From Mycobacterium sp. DL (GTDB lineage: Bacteria; Actinomycetota; Actinomycetes; Mycobacteriales; Mycobacteriaceae), in assembly GCF_039729195.1 (NCBI RefSeq), contig NZ_CP155796.1, forward strand, positions 5,518,001 through 5,582,000: 64,000 bases of DNA, written 5' to 3'. The translations under genes and the position numbers were made by a program. This document shows positions 1 through 9,635 of the stretch, piece by piece (positions within the stretch are counted from its first letter, which is position 1; the number at the start of each line of letters is the position of its first letter). The notes under the pieces are model-generated. The model saw nothing but the letters and a program-made list of their open reading frames with translations, did not search any database and was not told the DNA's origin.

Positions 1-341
1 AACTGACGTTCAGCTACTCAGGACTGGGCACCAGTCGCCACATCTACGCGCAACTCGTCGACGAGGACTCCGGTCTGGTCCTCGGCAACCTCGTCACGCC
101 GATACCGGTGACACTCGACGGCCGCACCCACACCGTGACCATCGCCATGGAACAGATCGCCTACACCATGGAGCCGGGGGACAGGCTCACCCTGCAGCTG
201 GTGGGTTCGGCGACGCCGTACTTCAACCTCTTCCAGGTGGGATTCATCGACGTCGACGGCATCAACATCGTGCTGCCGACCGTCGGCGGCGCGGCGATGG
301 CGACCTTGGACGAGCTGTCGGCGGATGCGGTGGCGGCCTGA
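1..341 (+). CDS. C-terminal end of an S15/CocE-type hydrolase (partial, 5' end outside window)
   Basis: The frame is open from the left edge (first full codon at 3) and ends at a TGA at 339-341, so only the last 112 residues are visible. They are beta-rich, with GTSRHIYAQLVDE and a later DRLTLQLVGSATPYF segment. This pattern fits the jelly-roll domain that closes X-Pro dipeptidyl-peptidase (S15/CocE-NonD) hydrolases. The catalytic alpha/beta-hydrolase part would lie upstream and cannot be seen, so activity and substrate are not assignable. The assignment is by recalled family resemblance only. The gene ends shortly before a tRNA gene on the opposite strand. Confidence 0.7.
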   Translation, partial: LTFSYSGLGTSRHIYAQLVDEDSGLVLGNLVTPIPVTLDGRTHTVTIAMEQIAYTMEPGDRLTLQLVGSATPYFNLFQVGFIDVDGINIVLPTVGGAAMATLDELSADAVAA

Positions 342-363
342 CCGGACCGCCGCGAAGCCTTGG

Positions 364-439
<76 letters not shown>

Positions 440-600
440 GCGTGTGAGAGACTAACAGGCCGTCGGCACTGGAAGAAATCACCACGTCCGCGCGGCTCCG
501 GGGGACGATGTCGCTGGCGCACTCCCAGTACCGATTGACCGTAGACTGAGCGTCAACGCGTTGCGTGTTCGATCAATCTTGATGTGAGGTGGAGCGGAGT

Positions 601-1821
601 ATGTCGCAGGTCAACACGGGGACCCGTGGACGGCGGAGCCGAGGCTGGCTGGTGGCCGCTGCACTGGTTCCGGCTATTGCGCTGGCCCTGACCGCGTGCG
701 GCGGAGGTTCTGAACCGCCCCAGCCGCAGGTGATCACCGATAAGGGCACCCCCTTCGGTGATCTGCTGGTGCCCAAGCTGACCTCGTCGGTCCAGGACGG
801 TGCGGTGGGTGTGAGTGTCGACTCGCCCGTGGCCGTGAGCGCCGAGTTCGGCGTCCTGGGCGCGGTGTCGATGGTCAACGAGGACGGCCAGGCCGTCGAG
901 GGTGAGTTGTCCGAGGACGGGCTGACGTGGGAGACCGCGGAGCCGCTCGGGTACAACAAGCGGTACACGCTGACCGCGCAGTCGCTCGGTCTCGGCGGCG
1001 CGACGAGTCGGCAGATGACGTTCGAAACGCATTCGCCCGAGAACCTGACCATGCCGTACGTGCTGCCAAACGACGGCGAGGTCGTCGGTGTGGGTCAGCC
1101 GGTGGCCGTCCGTTTCGACGAGAACATCCCGAACCGGATCGCTGCCGAGCGTGCGATCACCGTCAAGACCTCCCCGCCCGTCGACGGCGCCTTCTACTGG
1201 CTGAGTAACCGCGAAGTACGTTGGCGCCCAGCGGAGTACTGGAAGCCCGGCACCACGGTGGATGTCGCCGTGAACACCTACGGCGTGGACCTCGGCGACG
1301 GCCTGTTCGGTCAGGACAACGTCTCCACCCGCTTCACCATCGGCGACGCGGTGATCACCACCGTCGACGACAGCACCAAGACGCTGACAGTGCGCCGCAA
1401 CGGCGAGGTCATCAAGAGCATGCCGGTGTCGATGGGCAAGAACAGCACCCCGACCAACAACGGCGTCTACATCGTCGGCGACCGGCGGGCCGAGATGGTG
1501 ATGGATTCGTCCACCTACGGGGTTCCGGTCAACTCGCCCAACGGGTACCGCACCGAGGTCGATTGGGCCACCCAGATCTCTTACAGCGGGATCTACGTGC
1601 ACGCCGCGCCGTGGTCTGTGGGCAGTCAGGGTTACAGCAACGTCAGTCACGGCTGTATCAACGTGAGCACCAGCAACGGCCAGTGGTTCTACGACAACTC
1701 CAAGCGGGGTGACGTGGTCGAGATCGTCAACACCGTCGGGTCCACCCTGCCCGGCACCGACGGCCTGGGCGACTGGAACGTCCCCTGGGATCAGTGGGAA
1801 GCGGGCAACGCCAACATCTGA
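601..1821 (+). CDS. ldtB: L,D-transpeptidase, LdtMt2 type (lipoprotein)
   Basis: This enzyme makes 3->3 cross-links between peptidoglycan stem peptides on the outer face of the membrane and is the type inhibited by carbapenems. The 406-residue product starts with a basic stretch and a hydrophobic segment ending in the lipobox LTAC (Cys33), so it should be exported and lipidated. Two Ig-like domains follow, then the YkuD catalytic domain with HGC motif SHGCINV (Cys352) and the C-terminal tail [10 protein letters not shown]. Length and sequence closely follow M. tuberculosis LdtMt2 (408 aa) as I recall it. The ATG at 601 is preferred over the in-frame GTG at 589 because a purine-rich GGTGGAGCGGAG sits just before it. 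A strong hairpin terminator follows the stop. Confidence 0.96.
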   Translation: MSQVNTGTRGRRSRGWLVAAALVPAIALALTACGGGSEPPQPQVITDKGTPFGDLLVPKLTSSVQDGAVGVSVDSPVAVSAEFGVLGAVSMVNEDGQAVEGELSEDGLTWETAEPLGYNKRYTLTAQSLGLGGATSRQMTFETHSPENLTMPYVLPNDGEVVGVGQPVAVRFDENIPNRIAAERAITVKTSPPVDGAFYWLSNREVRWRPAEYWKPGTTVDVAVNTYGVDLGDGLFGQDNVSTRFTIGDAVITTVDDSTKTLTVRRNGEVIKSMPVSMGKNSTPTNNGVYIVGDRRAEMVMDSSTYGVPVNSPNGYRTEVDWATQISYSGIYVHAAPWSVGSQGYSNVSHGCINVSTSNGQWFYDNSKRGDVVEIVNTVGSTLPGTDGLGDWNVPWDQWEAGNANI

Positions 1822-1839
1822 CGTGGCTCCCTGAACGCA

Positions 1840-1871
1840 GAAGCGCCGCCTACGTGAGTAGGCGGCGCTTC
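1840..1871 (+). terminator. Hairpin terminator after ldtB
   Basis: A perfect 14-bp inverted repeat, GAAGCGCCGCCTAC and its complement, is separated by a GTGA tetraloop. It begins 18 bases after the ldtB stop codon and lies before the oppositely oriented tRNA-His. There is no T-run, which is usual for mycobacterial intrinsic terminators. It could also act as a bidirectional barrier for the tRNA transcript. Confidence 0.8.
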
Positions 1872-1878
1872 GCTGTAG

Positions 1879-1955
1879 TGGGGTGGCTGACGGGACTTGA
1901 ACCCGCGACCCCCAGGATCACAACCTGGTGCTCTACCAACTGAACTACAGCCACC
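1879..1955 (-). tRNA. tRNA-His (anticodon GTG)
   Basis: The minus-strand cloverleaf has acceptor stem GTGGCTG/CAGCCAC, anticodon stem CCAGG/CCTGG around TTGTGAT (anticodon GTG, His), T arm GGGTTCAAGTCCC and an encoded CCA. The extra 5' G (-1) typical of bacterial tRNA-His is encoded at 1955 and faces the C discriminator. This confirms the isotype. Confidence 0.97.
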
Positions 1956-1982
1956 ATTGCCGCGTGTGCGGCGTCGTCGATA

Positions 1983-2630
1983 CTAGCCGTTGGAACCCTC
2001 CGGAGCCGAATTGGTCGACTCGTCCGCTGCGGTAGATGTCCGAATTTCGGCGGCGACTGCGGCGATATCGCTGGTCGACGGACCGGGCGGTGCCACGAAC
2101 GCCGTCTGCCGGTAGTAGCGCAGCTCGCGGATCGACTCGTGGATGTCGGCCAGCGCCCGATGGGCCAGACCCTTCTCCGGCTGGCCGAAGTAGATCCGCG
2201 GGTACCAGCGACGGCACAGTTCCTTGATCGAGCTCACATCGATCATCCGGTAGTGCAGGAAGTCGTCGAGCTTGGGCATGTCCCGGGCGATGAACCCGCG
2301 GTCCGTCGCGATCGAATTACCGGCCAACGGCGCGGTCTTGGCCTGCGGAACGTGGGTCCGGACGTAGTCCAGCACCATCGTCTCCGCGGTGGCCACATCG
2401 GTGGTCGACGCCCGCACCTCTTCGGTCAGCCCGGATTTCTTGTGCATCGTCGCCACCACGTCGACCATCGACGACATCGCGTCGTCCCCGGCGTGGATCA
2501 CCACGTCGAGGCCATCTCCGAGGACGTTGAGGTCGGAGTCGGTCACCAGCACCGCGATCTCGATGAGCAGGTCGGATTTGAGGTCCAAGCCGGTCATTTC
2601 GCAGTCGATCCACACAAGTTCGTCGCGCAC
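1983..2630 (-). CDS. orn: Oligoribonuclease
   Basis: Orn degrades 2-5 nt RNA (and pGpG-type dinucleotides) to mononucleotides and so completes mRNA turnover in the cytoplasm. The 215-residue product has the DEDDh exonuclease signature: [10 protein letters not shown] at residues 7-16, a [10 protein letters not shown] segment mid-protein, and HRALADI near residue 155. The GTG at 2630 is chosen because it gives VRDELVWID, the usual Orn N terminus, and the family length. The frame stays open upstream, but that extension has no family resemblance. The gene is divergent from the HerA-like ATPase gene, with 83 bases between the starts. Confidence 0.95.
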   Translation of the reverse strand: MRDELVWIDCEMTGLDLKSDLLIEIAVLVTDSDLNVLGDGLDVVIHAGDDAMSSMVDVVATMHKKSGLTEEVRASTTDVATAETMVLDYVRTHVPQAKTAPLAGNSIATDRGFIARDMPKLDDFLHYRMIDVSSIKELCRRWYPRIYFGQPEKGLAHRALADIHESIRELRYYRQTAFVAPPGPSTSDIAAVAAEIRTSTAADESTNSAPEGSNG

Positions 2631-2713
2631 AGCGCTCAACAGTAAGCCGTGGTGCAACAAACGGCTGCTTGGACCCCGCCTACCCACGGTGCTGTCCCAG
2701 TAGGGTTCGTCGC

Positions 2714-4303
2714 ATGACCACGGAGCAGACAGCTTCTCCCGCACAGCAGATCGCCGCAGGTTACAGCGCAGAAGGGGAGGCGCTGGAACTGGGCGCCGTC
2801 GTCGTCGACGGGGTGTGCGATCCGACCGCGAAGGTGCGCATCCCGCTGGCCACGGTGAATCGGCACGGCCTGGTCGCCGGCGCGACCGGCACCGGAAAGA
2901 CGAAGTCGCTGCAGGTGCTCGCCGAGCAGTTGTCGGCAGCGGGTGTGCCGGTGCTGATGGCCGACGTCAAAGGCGACTTGTCCGGATTGTCGAGGCCGGG
3001 TGAGGCGGGCGACAAGATCAGCCAGCGCGCCACCGACACCGGTGACGAGTGGACGCCGACCGCGTACCCGGTGGAGTTCCTGTCGCTGGGCACATCCGGC
3101 GTCGGGGTCCCGGTTCGCGCCACGATCACCAGCTTCGGACCGATTCTTCTGTCGAAGGTGTTGGGGCTCAACCAGACTCAGGAGTCCACGCTGGGTTTGA
3201 TCTTCCATTGGGCAGACCAGCAGGGGTTGCCGCTGCTGGACCTGAAGGATCTGCGTTCGGTGATCCAGTACCTGACCAGCGACGAGGGCAAGCCTCAGCT
3301 CAAGGCGCTCGGCGCGGTGTCCACCACCACCGCCGGGGTGATCCTGCGCGCGCTGGTCAACCTCGAGGCCGAAGGTGCCGACACGTTCTTCGGTGAACCG
3401 GAACTCGAGCCCGCCGACCTGATGCGGCTCGACGCGTCCGGCCGGGGCATCATCACCCTGCTCGAACTCGGTGACCAGGCCGCCCGCCCGGTGATGTTCT
3501 CCACATTTCTGATGTGGGTGCTCGCCGACCTGTTCACGACGCTTCCCGAGGTGGGTGACGTCGACAAGCCCAAGCTGGTGTTCTTCTTCGACGAAGCCCA
3601 CCTGTTGTTCACCGACGCCTCCAAGGCGTTCCTGCAGCAGGTCGAGCAGACGGTCAAGCTCATCCGCTCCAAGGGCGTCGGGGTGTTCTTCTGCACTCAA
3701 CTGCCGACCGATGTCCCCAACAACGTCCTGAGCCAGCTCGGCGCGCGCGTCCAGCACGCGCTGCGGGCCTTCACCCCCGACGACCAGAAGGCGCTGTCGA
3801 AGACGGTGCGGACCTACCCCAAGACCACGGTGTACGACCTGGAGTCGGCGCTGACCTCGCTGGGTATCGGCGAGGCGGTGGTCACCGTGCTGTCCGAGAA
3901 GGGCGCGCCCACGCCGGTGGCGTGGACCCGGATGCGGGCGCCGCGCTCACTCATGGACACGATCGGCCCCGAGGCCATCGCTGCGGCCGCTGCGACCAGC
4001 CCGCTGCAGACCGAGTACGGACAGACCATCGACCGCGAATCGGCCTATGAGCGGCTGGCCGCCAAACTGGCGCCCCCACCACCGGTGAATGCGCCCGCCC
4101 CCGAGCAGCAACTGCCGCCGCTGCCGGAGCCCTTCGATGTGCCCCCGATGCCTGCCCCGGCGCAGCCGCCGGAGCCGGGCCTGCTCGACAAGGTGATGGA
4201 GAGCCCGGCATTCAAGAGTGCGATGCGCTCGGCGGGCACGGTGATCGGCCGCGAGATCACCCGCAGCATCTTCGGCACGGGCCGGCGCAAGCGCCGCCGC
4301 TGA
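2714..4303 (+). CDS. HerA-like/DUF853 P-loop ATPase
   Basis: The 529-residue cytoplasmic protein belongs to the DUF853 (HerA/VirB4-like) ATPase family. Walker A is GATGTGKT at residues 56-63, and Walker B is in [12 protein letters not shown] near residues 288-299. The C-terminal 100 residues contain a proline-rich linker followed by a conserved [10 protein letters not shown] basic end. It corresponds in position and length to M. tuberculosis Rv2510c. Family members are linked to DNA translocation or processing, but no substrate is established. The ATG at 2714 follows TAGGGTTCGTCGC. An in-frame start at 2669 would overlap the orn promoter region and adds unconserved residues. Confidence 0.9.
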   Translation: MTTEQTASPAQQIAAGYSAEGEALELGAVVVDGVCDPTAKVRIPLATVNRHGLVAGATGTGKTKSLQVLAEQLSAAGVPVLMADVKGDLSGLSRPGEAGDKISQRATDTGDEWTPTAYPVEFLSLGTSGVGVPVRATITSFGPILLSKVLGLNQTQESTLGLIFHWADQQGLPLLDLKDLRSVIQYLTSDEGKPQLKALGAVSTTTAGVILRALVNLEAEGADTFFGEPELEPADLMRLDASGRGIITLLELGDQAARPVMFSTFLMWVLADLFTTLPEVGDVDKPKLVFFFDEAHLLFTDASKAFLQQVEQTVKLIRSKGVGVFFCTQLPTDVPNNVLSQLGARVQHALRAFTPDDQKALSKTVRTYPKTTVYDLESALTSLGIGEAVVTVLSEKGAPTPVAWTRMRAPRSLMDTIGPEAIAAAAATSPLQTEYGQTIDRESAYERLAAKLAPPPPVNAPAPEQQLPPLPEPFDVPPMPAPAQPPEPGLLDKVMESPAFKSAMRSAGTVIGREITRSIFGTGRRKRRR

Positions 4304-4374
4304 CCTCTCGCCGAAACGGTATTCCGTGCGGTCTTGAGGCGAAAGTTCCCGCGGGGATTACAGTCTCGGCGGGG

Positions 4375-5181
4375 TCAGTCGCCGCCGAGTTTCTTGTAGA
4401 CAGCGCCGACGATGGGCGCCACGATCGAGCGCGGGGCGTACCCGCTGGCCGCGGACATCGCCTTGGACGTGACGCCGGGCACGACACGCATCTTGTTGCG
4501 GTCCAGGCCGTCCAGCGAAACCTTGGCGGTGTACTCGGTGGAGATCCACAGGAAATCGGGGATCAACCGTTCGACAAGCGACTGCTCGTCGGGGTTGGGG
4601 AGTTCGGTGCGGACCGGCCCGGGCGCCAGCACCGTGACGTGGATACCCGCCGATTTCACCTCGCCCCGCAGGGATTCACTGAAGGTGTTCACAAAAGCCT
4701 TCGTCGCCGCATAGGTGGCGTTGTTCGGAATCGGCGAGTTACCGGCTGCCGATCCGGAGATCAGGATTCCGCCGGCGCCGCGCGCCACCATGCCCGGCAG
4801 CACCGCCAGCACGAGGTCGTGAACGCCGAGCACATTGAGCTGCACCTGCTTGCGCTCCTCGGCCGGGTCCAGCGAGGCCACCGCCCCGAAGGTCGCGGTA
4901 CCGGCGTTCGCGCACAGGATCGAGATGTTGCGCGTCGCCAGCTCCTCGCACAATCCGTCGCGTCCGGCGGGATCTGCGAGGTCGACGGCGCGGACTTCGA
5001 CGGTCACGCCGTACTGCGCGCGAAGCCGATCCGCGAGCGCGGTCAGCACCTCCTCGCGCCGAGCGGTGATGATCAGGTTGTGCCCGCGAGCGGCGAGCTC
5101 GACGGCCAAGGCCTCGCCGATGTTCTGCGACGCACCGGTGACGACCGCACGGGCATCCGTGCTGGGAGCGGGTACTGGCAT
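4375..5181 (-). CDS. cmrA: Mycolate reductase, SDR family
   Basis: CmrA-type reductases turn the beta-keto product of Pks13 condensation into mature mycolic acid. The 268-residue SDR has the cofactor motif TGASQNIGEALA near residues 18-29, NAG in LCANAGTATFG, and catalytic Ser/Tyr/Lys in GSAAG and YAATKAF. Sequence and length closely match Rv2509. The ATG at 5181 (MPVPAPSTDARAVV) is the family start. The frame remains open to 5559, but the extra part is antisense to the transporter gene. The gene is divergent from the transporter, with only 25 bases between starts, so the two probably share a promoter region. Its presence supports a mycolate-making host. Confidence 0.93.
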   Translation of the reverse strand: MPVPAPSTDARAVVTGASQNIGEALAVELAARGHNLIITARREEVLTALADRLRAQYGVTVEVRAVDLADPAGRDGLCEELATRNISILCANAGTATFGAVASLDPAEERKQVQLNVLGVHDLVLAVLPGMVARGAGGILISGSAAGNSPIPNNATYAATKAFVNTFSESLRGEVKSAGIHVTVLAPGPVRTELPNPDEQSLVERLIPDFLWISTEYTAKVSLDGLDRNKMRVVPGVTSKAMSAASGYAPRSIVAPIVGAVYKKLGGD

Positions 5182-5206
5182 GCGCCGGACTATATCGTGG
5201 GCGTTC

Positions 5207-6532
5207 ATGAGCGAGCCGCTGTCTCCGGTCCGGCCGTCGGTGGCCTCCGCCGCACGGTCTCGCGTCCTGGCGTGGGCGCTGTGGGACTTCGGCGCGACCG
5301 CGGTGAACGCCATCGTGGTGACCTTCGTGTTCTCGGTGTATCTGACCCGGGCGGTCGGCGACGACCTGCCCGGCGACACCAGCCCCGCGAGTTGGCTGGG
5401 CCGGGCGCTGGCCCTTGCGGGGTTGGTGGTCGCGCTGCTGGCGCCGGTCACCGGCATCTGGGTGGACGCCCCTGCGCGCCGACGCCGCGCGCTCGCCGTG
5501 CTGACCGGGATGGTGGTGCTGCTGACGGCATCGATGAGCCTGATCCGTGACGACCACACCTACATGTGGCCGGGGCTGGTGCTGCTCGCCTGCACCGCGG
5601 CGTGCAGTGAGCTGGCCACGGTGCCCTACAACGCCATGCTCCGCTCACTGTCGACGCCGGAGACCTCCGGCCGGATATCGGGAATGGGATACGCGCTCGG
5701 GTATTTCGGCAGTGTCCTGGCGCTGCTCGTGGTGTACCTGGGTTTCATCTCCGGCAGCGGTGATACCCGCGGTCTGCTGAATCTGCCTGTCGCCGACGGC
5801 CAGAACGTGCGCGCGGCCATGCTCTTGATCGCGGCGTGGTTCGCGCTCTTCGCGCTTCCGCTGCTCATCTCGGCCCCCGCTGCCGACGCGGAAGAACCGC
5901 AGGATCGAGTCGGCTTCCTCGGCGCCTACCGTCGCCTGTGGACCGAGATCCGCGAGCAATGGCGCATCGACCGCAACGTCGTCTACTACCTGGGCGCCAG
6001 CGCGGTGTTCCGGGACGGGCTGGCCGGAATCTTCACGTTCGGGGCGATCCTGGGGGTCAGCGTCTACGGAGTGTCCGAGGCCGACGTGCTGCTGTTCGGT
6101 GTCGCGGCCTGCGTGGTCGCATCCCTGGGCGCCGTCCTCGGCGGTCACGCGGACGACTGGTTCGGTGCCAAACGTGTCATCGTCGTCTCACTGACGTCGA
6201 TGGTCATCGTCGGCATCACCCTGATGCTGGTCTCGGGGGTGGTGGCGTTCTGGATCCTGGGGCTGATGCTGTGCCTGTTCATCGGCCCGATCCTGTCCTC
6301 GGCGCGCACGCTGATGATGCGGATGGCCGCTCACGGCAAGGAAGGCATGGCGTTCGGCCTCTACACGACCGCGGGCCGCGCCGCGACGTTCCTTGCGCCC
6401 TGGCTCTTCTCACTGTTCATCGACATCTTCGACAGCGATCGCGCCGGCATGGCCGGTCTGGTTCTCGTCCTGGCACTGGGACTGGTGGCGATGCTCGGGG
6501 TGCGGGCGCCACACACCCGCTTCCGGGGCTAG
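5207..6532 (+). CDS. MFS transporter, UMF1/Atg22-like
   Basis: The 441-residue polytopic membrane protein begins ARSRVLAWALWDFGATAVNA, the characteristic start of the UMF1 (Atg22-like) branch of the major facilitator superfamily. About twelve hydrophobic segments can be seen. The order agrees with Rv2508c. The substrate is unknown; yeast Atg22 exports amino acids, but this cannot be transferred with confidence. The ATG at 5207 is chosen because the upstream part of the open frame overlaps cmrA in antisense. The stop codon TAG lies inside a CTAG palindrome shared with the stop of the convergent gene. Confidence 0.85.
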   Translation: MSEPLSPVRPSVASAARSRVLAWALWDFGATAVNAIVVTFVFSVYLTRAVGDDLPGDTSPASWLGRALALAGLVVALLAPVTGIWVDAPARRRRALAVLTGMVVLLTASMSLIRDDHTYMWPGLVLLACTAACSELATVPYNAMLRSLSTPETSGRISGMGYALGYFGSVLALLVVYLGFISGSGDTRGLLNLPVADGQNVRAAMLLIAAWFALFALPLLISAPAADAEEPQDRVGFLGAYRRLWTEIREQWRIDRNVVYYLGASAVFRDGLAGIFTFGAILGVSVYGVSEADVLLFGVAACVVASLGAVLGGHADDWFGAKRVIVVSLTSMVIVGITLMLVSGVVAFWILGLMLCLFIGPILSSARTLMMRMAAHGKEGMAFGLYTTAGRAATFLAPWLFSLFIDIFDSDRAGMAGLVLVLALGLVAMLGVRAPHTRFRG

Positions 6533-7350
6533 CCGGTCGTGGCGCAGATGGTCAGCCCGGCGCCGGTGCGCTGTTCCACCGCAACGCCGTTCACGGTGAT
6601 CGAGCACGCCACCTCCCGGCCGACGTTGATGATGCTGATGCTGGCGGACCCCTCGGCGGGTTGAGGCAGCGACACCTCCTTGCTCCAGGGCAGCATCACG
6701 TTGAACTCGGTCTGCAGCAGACCGCCGGTGTCGACATAGGTGATGTTGATCGCACGCCCGTCGCCGTCGACGGTGTAGACGACGGTGTCGGTGGCGCCCT
6801 CGACGGTGGGTGGTGTGCGGGTCGGCGCAGTCGGCAACGTCGGTACGGGCAGCACAGGTGTCGACGGGGTCCGTGATGTCGTGGTCGGTGCGCGCGAGGT
6901 CGTGGTGGGCGTGGAGAAGCTCGGCTCGGGCAGCGAGGGGAGCGGCGCGACCACTGTCTCCTGCCGGGAGCTGTTGACGATCACCAGCGCGATGATCAGA
7001 CCGATGACGGTCAGGACCGCGACCGCGGCGACGACCCAGAGCCAGCGGGGAGATTTCGGGCCGTCGGGCTGCGGTGGCTCGCCACTGTGCCCAGGCGGAT
7101 ACGGCGGTCCGTAGTGCCCCGTCGCCGACGGATCGTATCCGTACGGCGAGTACGCGGGCAGCTGTTCGGTGGGACGAGTCGGGGGTGGCTGATAAGGCGG
7201 GCCGTAGGGAGCCTGGCTGGCATACGCCGGATCGGAGTAACCGGAGTAACCGGAGCCGAACTGCTGTGTAGGGTCCTCACCTGCGCGGGAGCTCCACTGC
7301 TCGTCACGTCCGCGCCCGCCCGGGTTCTCCCCGCGTCCGCGATCCGTCAT
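6529..7350 (-). CDS. Proline-rich single-pass membrane protein (Rv2507-like)
   Basis: The 273-residue protein has three parts. The cytoplasmic N terminus (about residues 1-105) is rich in Pro, Tyr, Gly and Ser. One transmembrane helix follows (WLWVVAAVAVLTVIGLIIAL). The outer part has a Thr/Pro linker and then a small beta domain with VGREVACSITVNG that resembles the MmpS-type accessory domain. This layout and length match Rv2507. No enzymatic motif is present, so a structural or accessory role at the cell envelope is plausible but inferred. The ATG at 7350 is preferred over a GTG two codons upstream because AGGTGG lies just before it. It is convergent with the transporter. Confidence 0.85.
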   Translation of the reverse strand: MTDRGRGENPGGRGRDEQWSSRAGEDPTQQFGSGYSGYSDPAYASQAPYGPPYQPPPTRPTEQLPAYSPYGYDPSATGHYGPPYPPGHSGEPPQPDGPKSPRWLWVVAAVAVLTVIGLIIALVIVNSSRQETVVAPLPSLPEPSFSTPTTTSRAPTTTSRTPSTPVLPVPTLPTAPTRTPPTVEGATDTVVYTVDGDGRAINITYVDTGGLLQTEFNVMLPWSKEVSLPQPAEGSASISIINVGREVACSITVNGVAVEQRTGAGLTICATTG

Positions 7351-7376
7351 ACCCACCTCATGGCTGCAGGGTACCT

Positions 7377-9311
7377 GTGCAACCGCTCAGTGCGCCGATC
7401 CCAGGCCCAGACCCCGCCGAGGCTGCGGACCATGCAGAATCAAGCATCGTGGCACAGCAGGTTCGCAGGGTTTACGGCGCTTCGATGTCGCCGGATGCCA
7501 CCGCGTTCGCCCATCTGGTCGACGACGGCGGCTATCCGCGCGCGGTGCAGAGGTTCCTGCGCGGTTGGCGGGCGAGCTCCTCGCGTGACGTCGAACTCCC
7601 GGTGGAGGGCCCGGTGACCCGCGTACTGCATTCGGCCGACGGTTACTGGTTGGCATGTCAGGTGGCGCCCGAGGGCGGGACCCGCAGTCAGATCTGGGTG
7701 GTGACAACCGATCCCGATGACCGGGACGCACGCAGAATCGATCAGTGGCCCACCGAGGTGGAAGGCACCGCCGAGTTGATCGGCTGGGACGGCACGCTGG
7801 TGGCGGCGATCCTGACCGGCGAGGACGGTGTCGGCAGTTCCTGCCTGATCGACCCGTCCGGGGGAACGACGACGGTGCTGGACCGCCGCTCCGGCGGCCG
7901 ATTGGTGGACGCCTGGGCCGGAGCATCTCTGGTGCGTGTCGGTCCGCGGGGCTACCGCGATCTGATCATGTTGCGTGGACTCACCGAAATCGCACTGCTG
8001 CCCTACGATCCCGGTTCGACCACCGACACCGGAATCATCCTCGACGACCACAGCCCGCGCCGGCTGCGTTCCGGTCCGGAGGGCGAGATCCTCAATCTCT
8101 ATCAGCCGGCTAAGGAATACGGCGTCAACAGCACCGAAGGTTACGTCCGGGCTCTTGTGCGCAGTGAGAACGGCGCCGAGCATGCCCGTCTGCTCGAGGT
8201 GACGTCTACCGCTGACGGCGTCTCCTACCACGTGTTGGCCGAACGGCCCGGTTGTGAGCTGGACGAGTTCACCGTCAGCGATGACCTCTCGACGGTGGCG
8301 ATTCTGTGGAACATCCACGGCGCCAGCGAGTTACAGATCCTGGAATACGCGGACAACACATTGCACGACCCGATCCCCCTCCCGGGTATGGTCGCCAGCG
8401 AACTGAGTATCAGCGCGGGCGGATCGATGTTGGCCATGACGGTCGAGGGTCCGTCGACACCGCCCACGGTCGAGTTGGTCGATCCGCGAACACGTGAGTG
8501 GGAGCCGGTGGACCGGGAGTTCAGCCGGGGTCCGCTCTCGGCCGACCCCACTCTCGAGACCCTCACTGCGCGTGATGGATTGACCTTCACGGGTTGGCTC
8601 TTCCAGCCGCCGGCCGACGTCGAGACGATCGGCGCGATGCTCTTCCTCCACGGCGGGCCGGAGGGGCAGGGCAGGCCCGGTTACAACGAGTTCTTCCCGG
8701 CGCTGCTGGAAGCCGGCATCTGCGTGTTCCTGCCGAATGTGCGTGGGTCGGGCGGCTTCGGCCGCAGCTTCATGCACGCCGACGACCGTGAGCGGCGCTT
8801 CGCCGCGATCGACGACGTCGCCGACTGTGTGCGGTTCCTCGTCGACAACGGGCATGCACCGGCGGGGCGGGTGGCCTGCTGCGGATGGTCCTACGGCGGC
8901 TACCTGACCCAAGCGGCGCTGGCGTTTCACCCGGACGAGTTCGCCGCGGGAATCAGTATCTGCGGCATGAGCGATCTGAACACCTGGTACCGCAACACCG
9001 AGCAGTGGATCGCTGCCGCGGCGTATCCCAAGTACGGTCACCCGATCAGCGATCGCGACCTGCTGGAGCAGCTGTCGGCCCTTCCGCGCGCGCACGCGGT
9101 GTCCGCGCCGCTGCTGTTGGTCCACGGGCTCAACGACACGAACGTGCCGCCGAGTGAGTCCGAGCAGATGTACGACGCGCTCACCGCACTCGGACGGCGG
9201 GCCGAGTTGCTGTTGTTCGACGACGACGGCCACGAGATCGACAAGCGGGAGAACCGCGCGGTCCTGTTGAAGGCCATGACCGCCTGGCTCACCGACGCTT
9301 TCGCGACCTGA
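7377..9311 (+). CDS. S9 family peptidase (prolyl oligopeptidase/acylaminoacyl-peptidase type)
   Basis: The 644-residue protein has an N-terminal beta-propeller-like half and a C-terminal alpha/beta-hydrolase. The catalytic triad can be located: Ser505 in GWSYGG, Asp587 in LNDTNVPP and His619 in DDGHEID. HGGPEGQ near residue 426 would form the oxyanion site. There is no signal peptide, so it should be a cytoplasmic oligopeptidase that trims short peptides. The exact substrate cannot be read from sequence. The GTG at 7377 is the only start near an AGGG and lies 26 bases from the divergent membrane-protein start; an internal start would remove little of the propeller, so the true start is uncertain. 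Confidence 0.88.
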   Translation: MQPLSAPIPGPDPAEAADHAESSIVAQQVRRVYGASMSPDATAFAHLVDDGGYPRAVQRFLRGWRASSSRDVELPVEGPVTRVLHSADGYWLACQVAPEGGTRSQIWVVTTDPDDRDARRIDQWPTEVEGTAELIGWDGTLVAAILTGEDGVGSSCLIDPSGGTTTVLDRRSGGRLVDAWAGASLVRVGPRGYRDLIMLRGLTEIALLPYDPGSTTDTGIILDDHSPRRLRSGPEGEILNLYQPAKEYGVNSTEGYVRALVRSENGAEHARLLEVTSTADGVSYHVLAERPGCELDEFTVSDDLSTVAILWNIHGASELQILEYADNTLHDPIPLPGMVASELSISAGGSMLAMTVEGPSTPPTVELVDPRTREWEPVDREFSRGPLSADPTLETLTARDGLTFTGWLFQPPADVETIGAMLFLHGGPEGQGRPGYNEFFPALLEAGICVFLPNVRGSGGFGRSFMHADDRERRFAAIDDVADCVRFLVDNGHAPAGRVACCGWSYGGYLTQAALAFHPDEFAAGISICGMSDLNTWYRNTEQWIAAAAYPKYGHPISDRDLLEQLSALPRAHAVSAPLLLVHGLNDTNVPPSESEQMYDALTALGRRAELLLFDDDGHEIDKRENRAVLLKAMTAWLTDAFAT

Positions 9312-9323
9312 CACGCCCGCAAA

Positions 9324-9348
9324 GGTTTACGAAATTGTCTGCGGGGTA
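9324..9348 (+). promoter_or_regulatory. SigF-type promoter for the two small membrane-protein genes
   Basis: GGTTT at 9324-9328 is followed after exactly 15 bases by GGGTA at 9344-9348 (then AA). This agrees with the mycobacterial SigF consensus GTTT-N15-17-GGGTA. It lies 47 bases upstream of the ATG at 9396, which has a strong GGAGGAGG-type ribosome site. No competing -10/-35 pair is obvious in the 84-base gap. This predicts stationary-phase or stress induction of the downstream pair. Confidence 0.65.
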
Positions 9349-9395
9349 AAACTCTGCTGCGCACCAGCGAGGTGTGCATACGGAGGAGGCATGGC

Positions 9396-9599
9396 ATGCG
9401 GGGCATACTCGGGGTCATAGTGCTCGTCTGGCTGTTGATCGGCGTTTTCGCCGCCTACCAGCGGGACTACTTCACGGGAGGCGAAGCGAACTGCGCCACC
9501 GCGGGGACCATAGCGCTCACGGTCGTTGCGGGACCGCTGAACTATGCGGGTGTCAATCCGCAAGTCACGGAATGCAACGTTCCAGAACCCAGTCAGTAA
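9396..9599 (+). CDS. Small membrane/exported protein, conserved in mycobacteria
   Basis: The 67-residue product starts MRGILGVIVLVWLLIGVFAA, a single hydrophobic helix that can act as anchor or signal. A short outer part with two cysteines (NCATAG and TECNVPEP) follows and could form a disulfide. The ATG at 9396 is chosen for the excellent CGGAGGAGG 6-15 bases before it; the ATG at 9391 is in another frame. I recognise the sequence as a conserved mycobacterial small protein, but no function is known to me. It is the first gene behind a SigF-type promoter. Confidence 0.75.
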   Translation: MRGILGVIVLVWLLIGVFAAYQRDYFTGGEANCATAGTIALTVVAGPLNYAGVNPQVTECNVPEPSQ

Positions 9600-9635
9600 T
9601 CCTCTGACTGCTCATCTCGAAGAAAAGGAGTGACC

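Noticed and set aside
553..1650. Long minus-strand reading frame opposite ldtB
   Set aside because: Arg/His/Gly-rich shadow of a clearly recognised gene; such frames stay open because of high GC in the third position.
2636..3757. Long minus-strand reading frame opposite the HerA-like ATPase gene
   Set aside because: Low-complexity composition and no motif; the plus-strand gene has intact Walker motifs.
4304..4374. Terminator between the HerA-like gene and cmrA
   Set aside because: Only short imperfect inverted repeats (TCGCC/GGCGA) with a long loop; not convincing.
8331..9314. Long minus-strand reading frame opposite the S9 peptidase
   Set aside because: His/Arg/Val-rich shadow with no domain; the opposite strand has the full catalytic triad.
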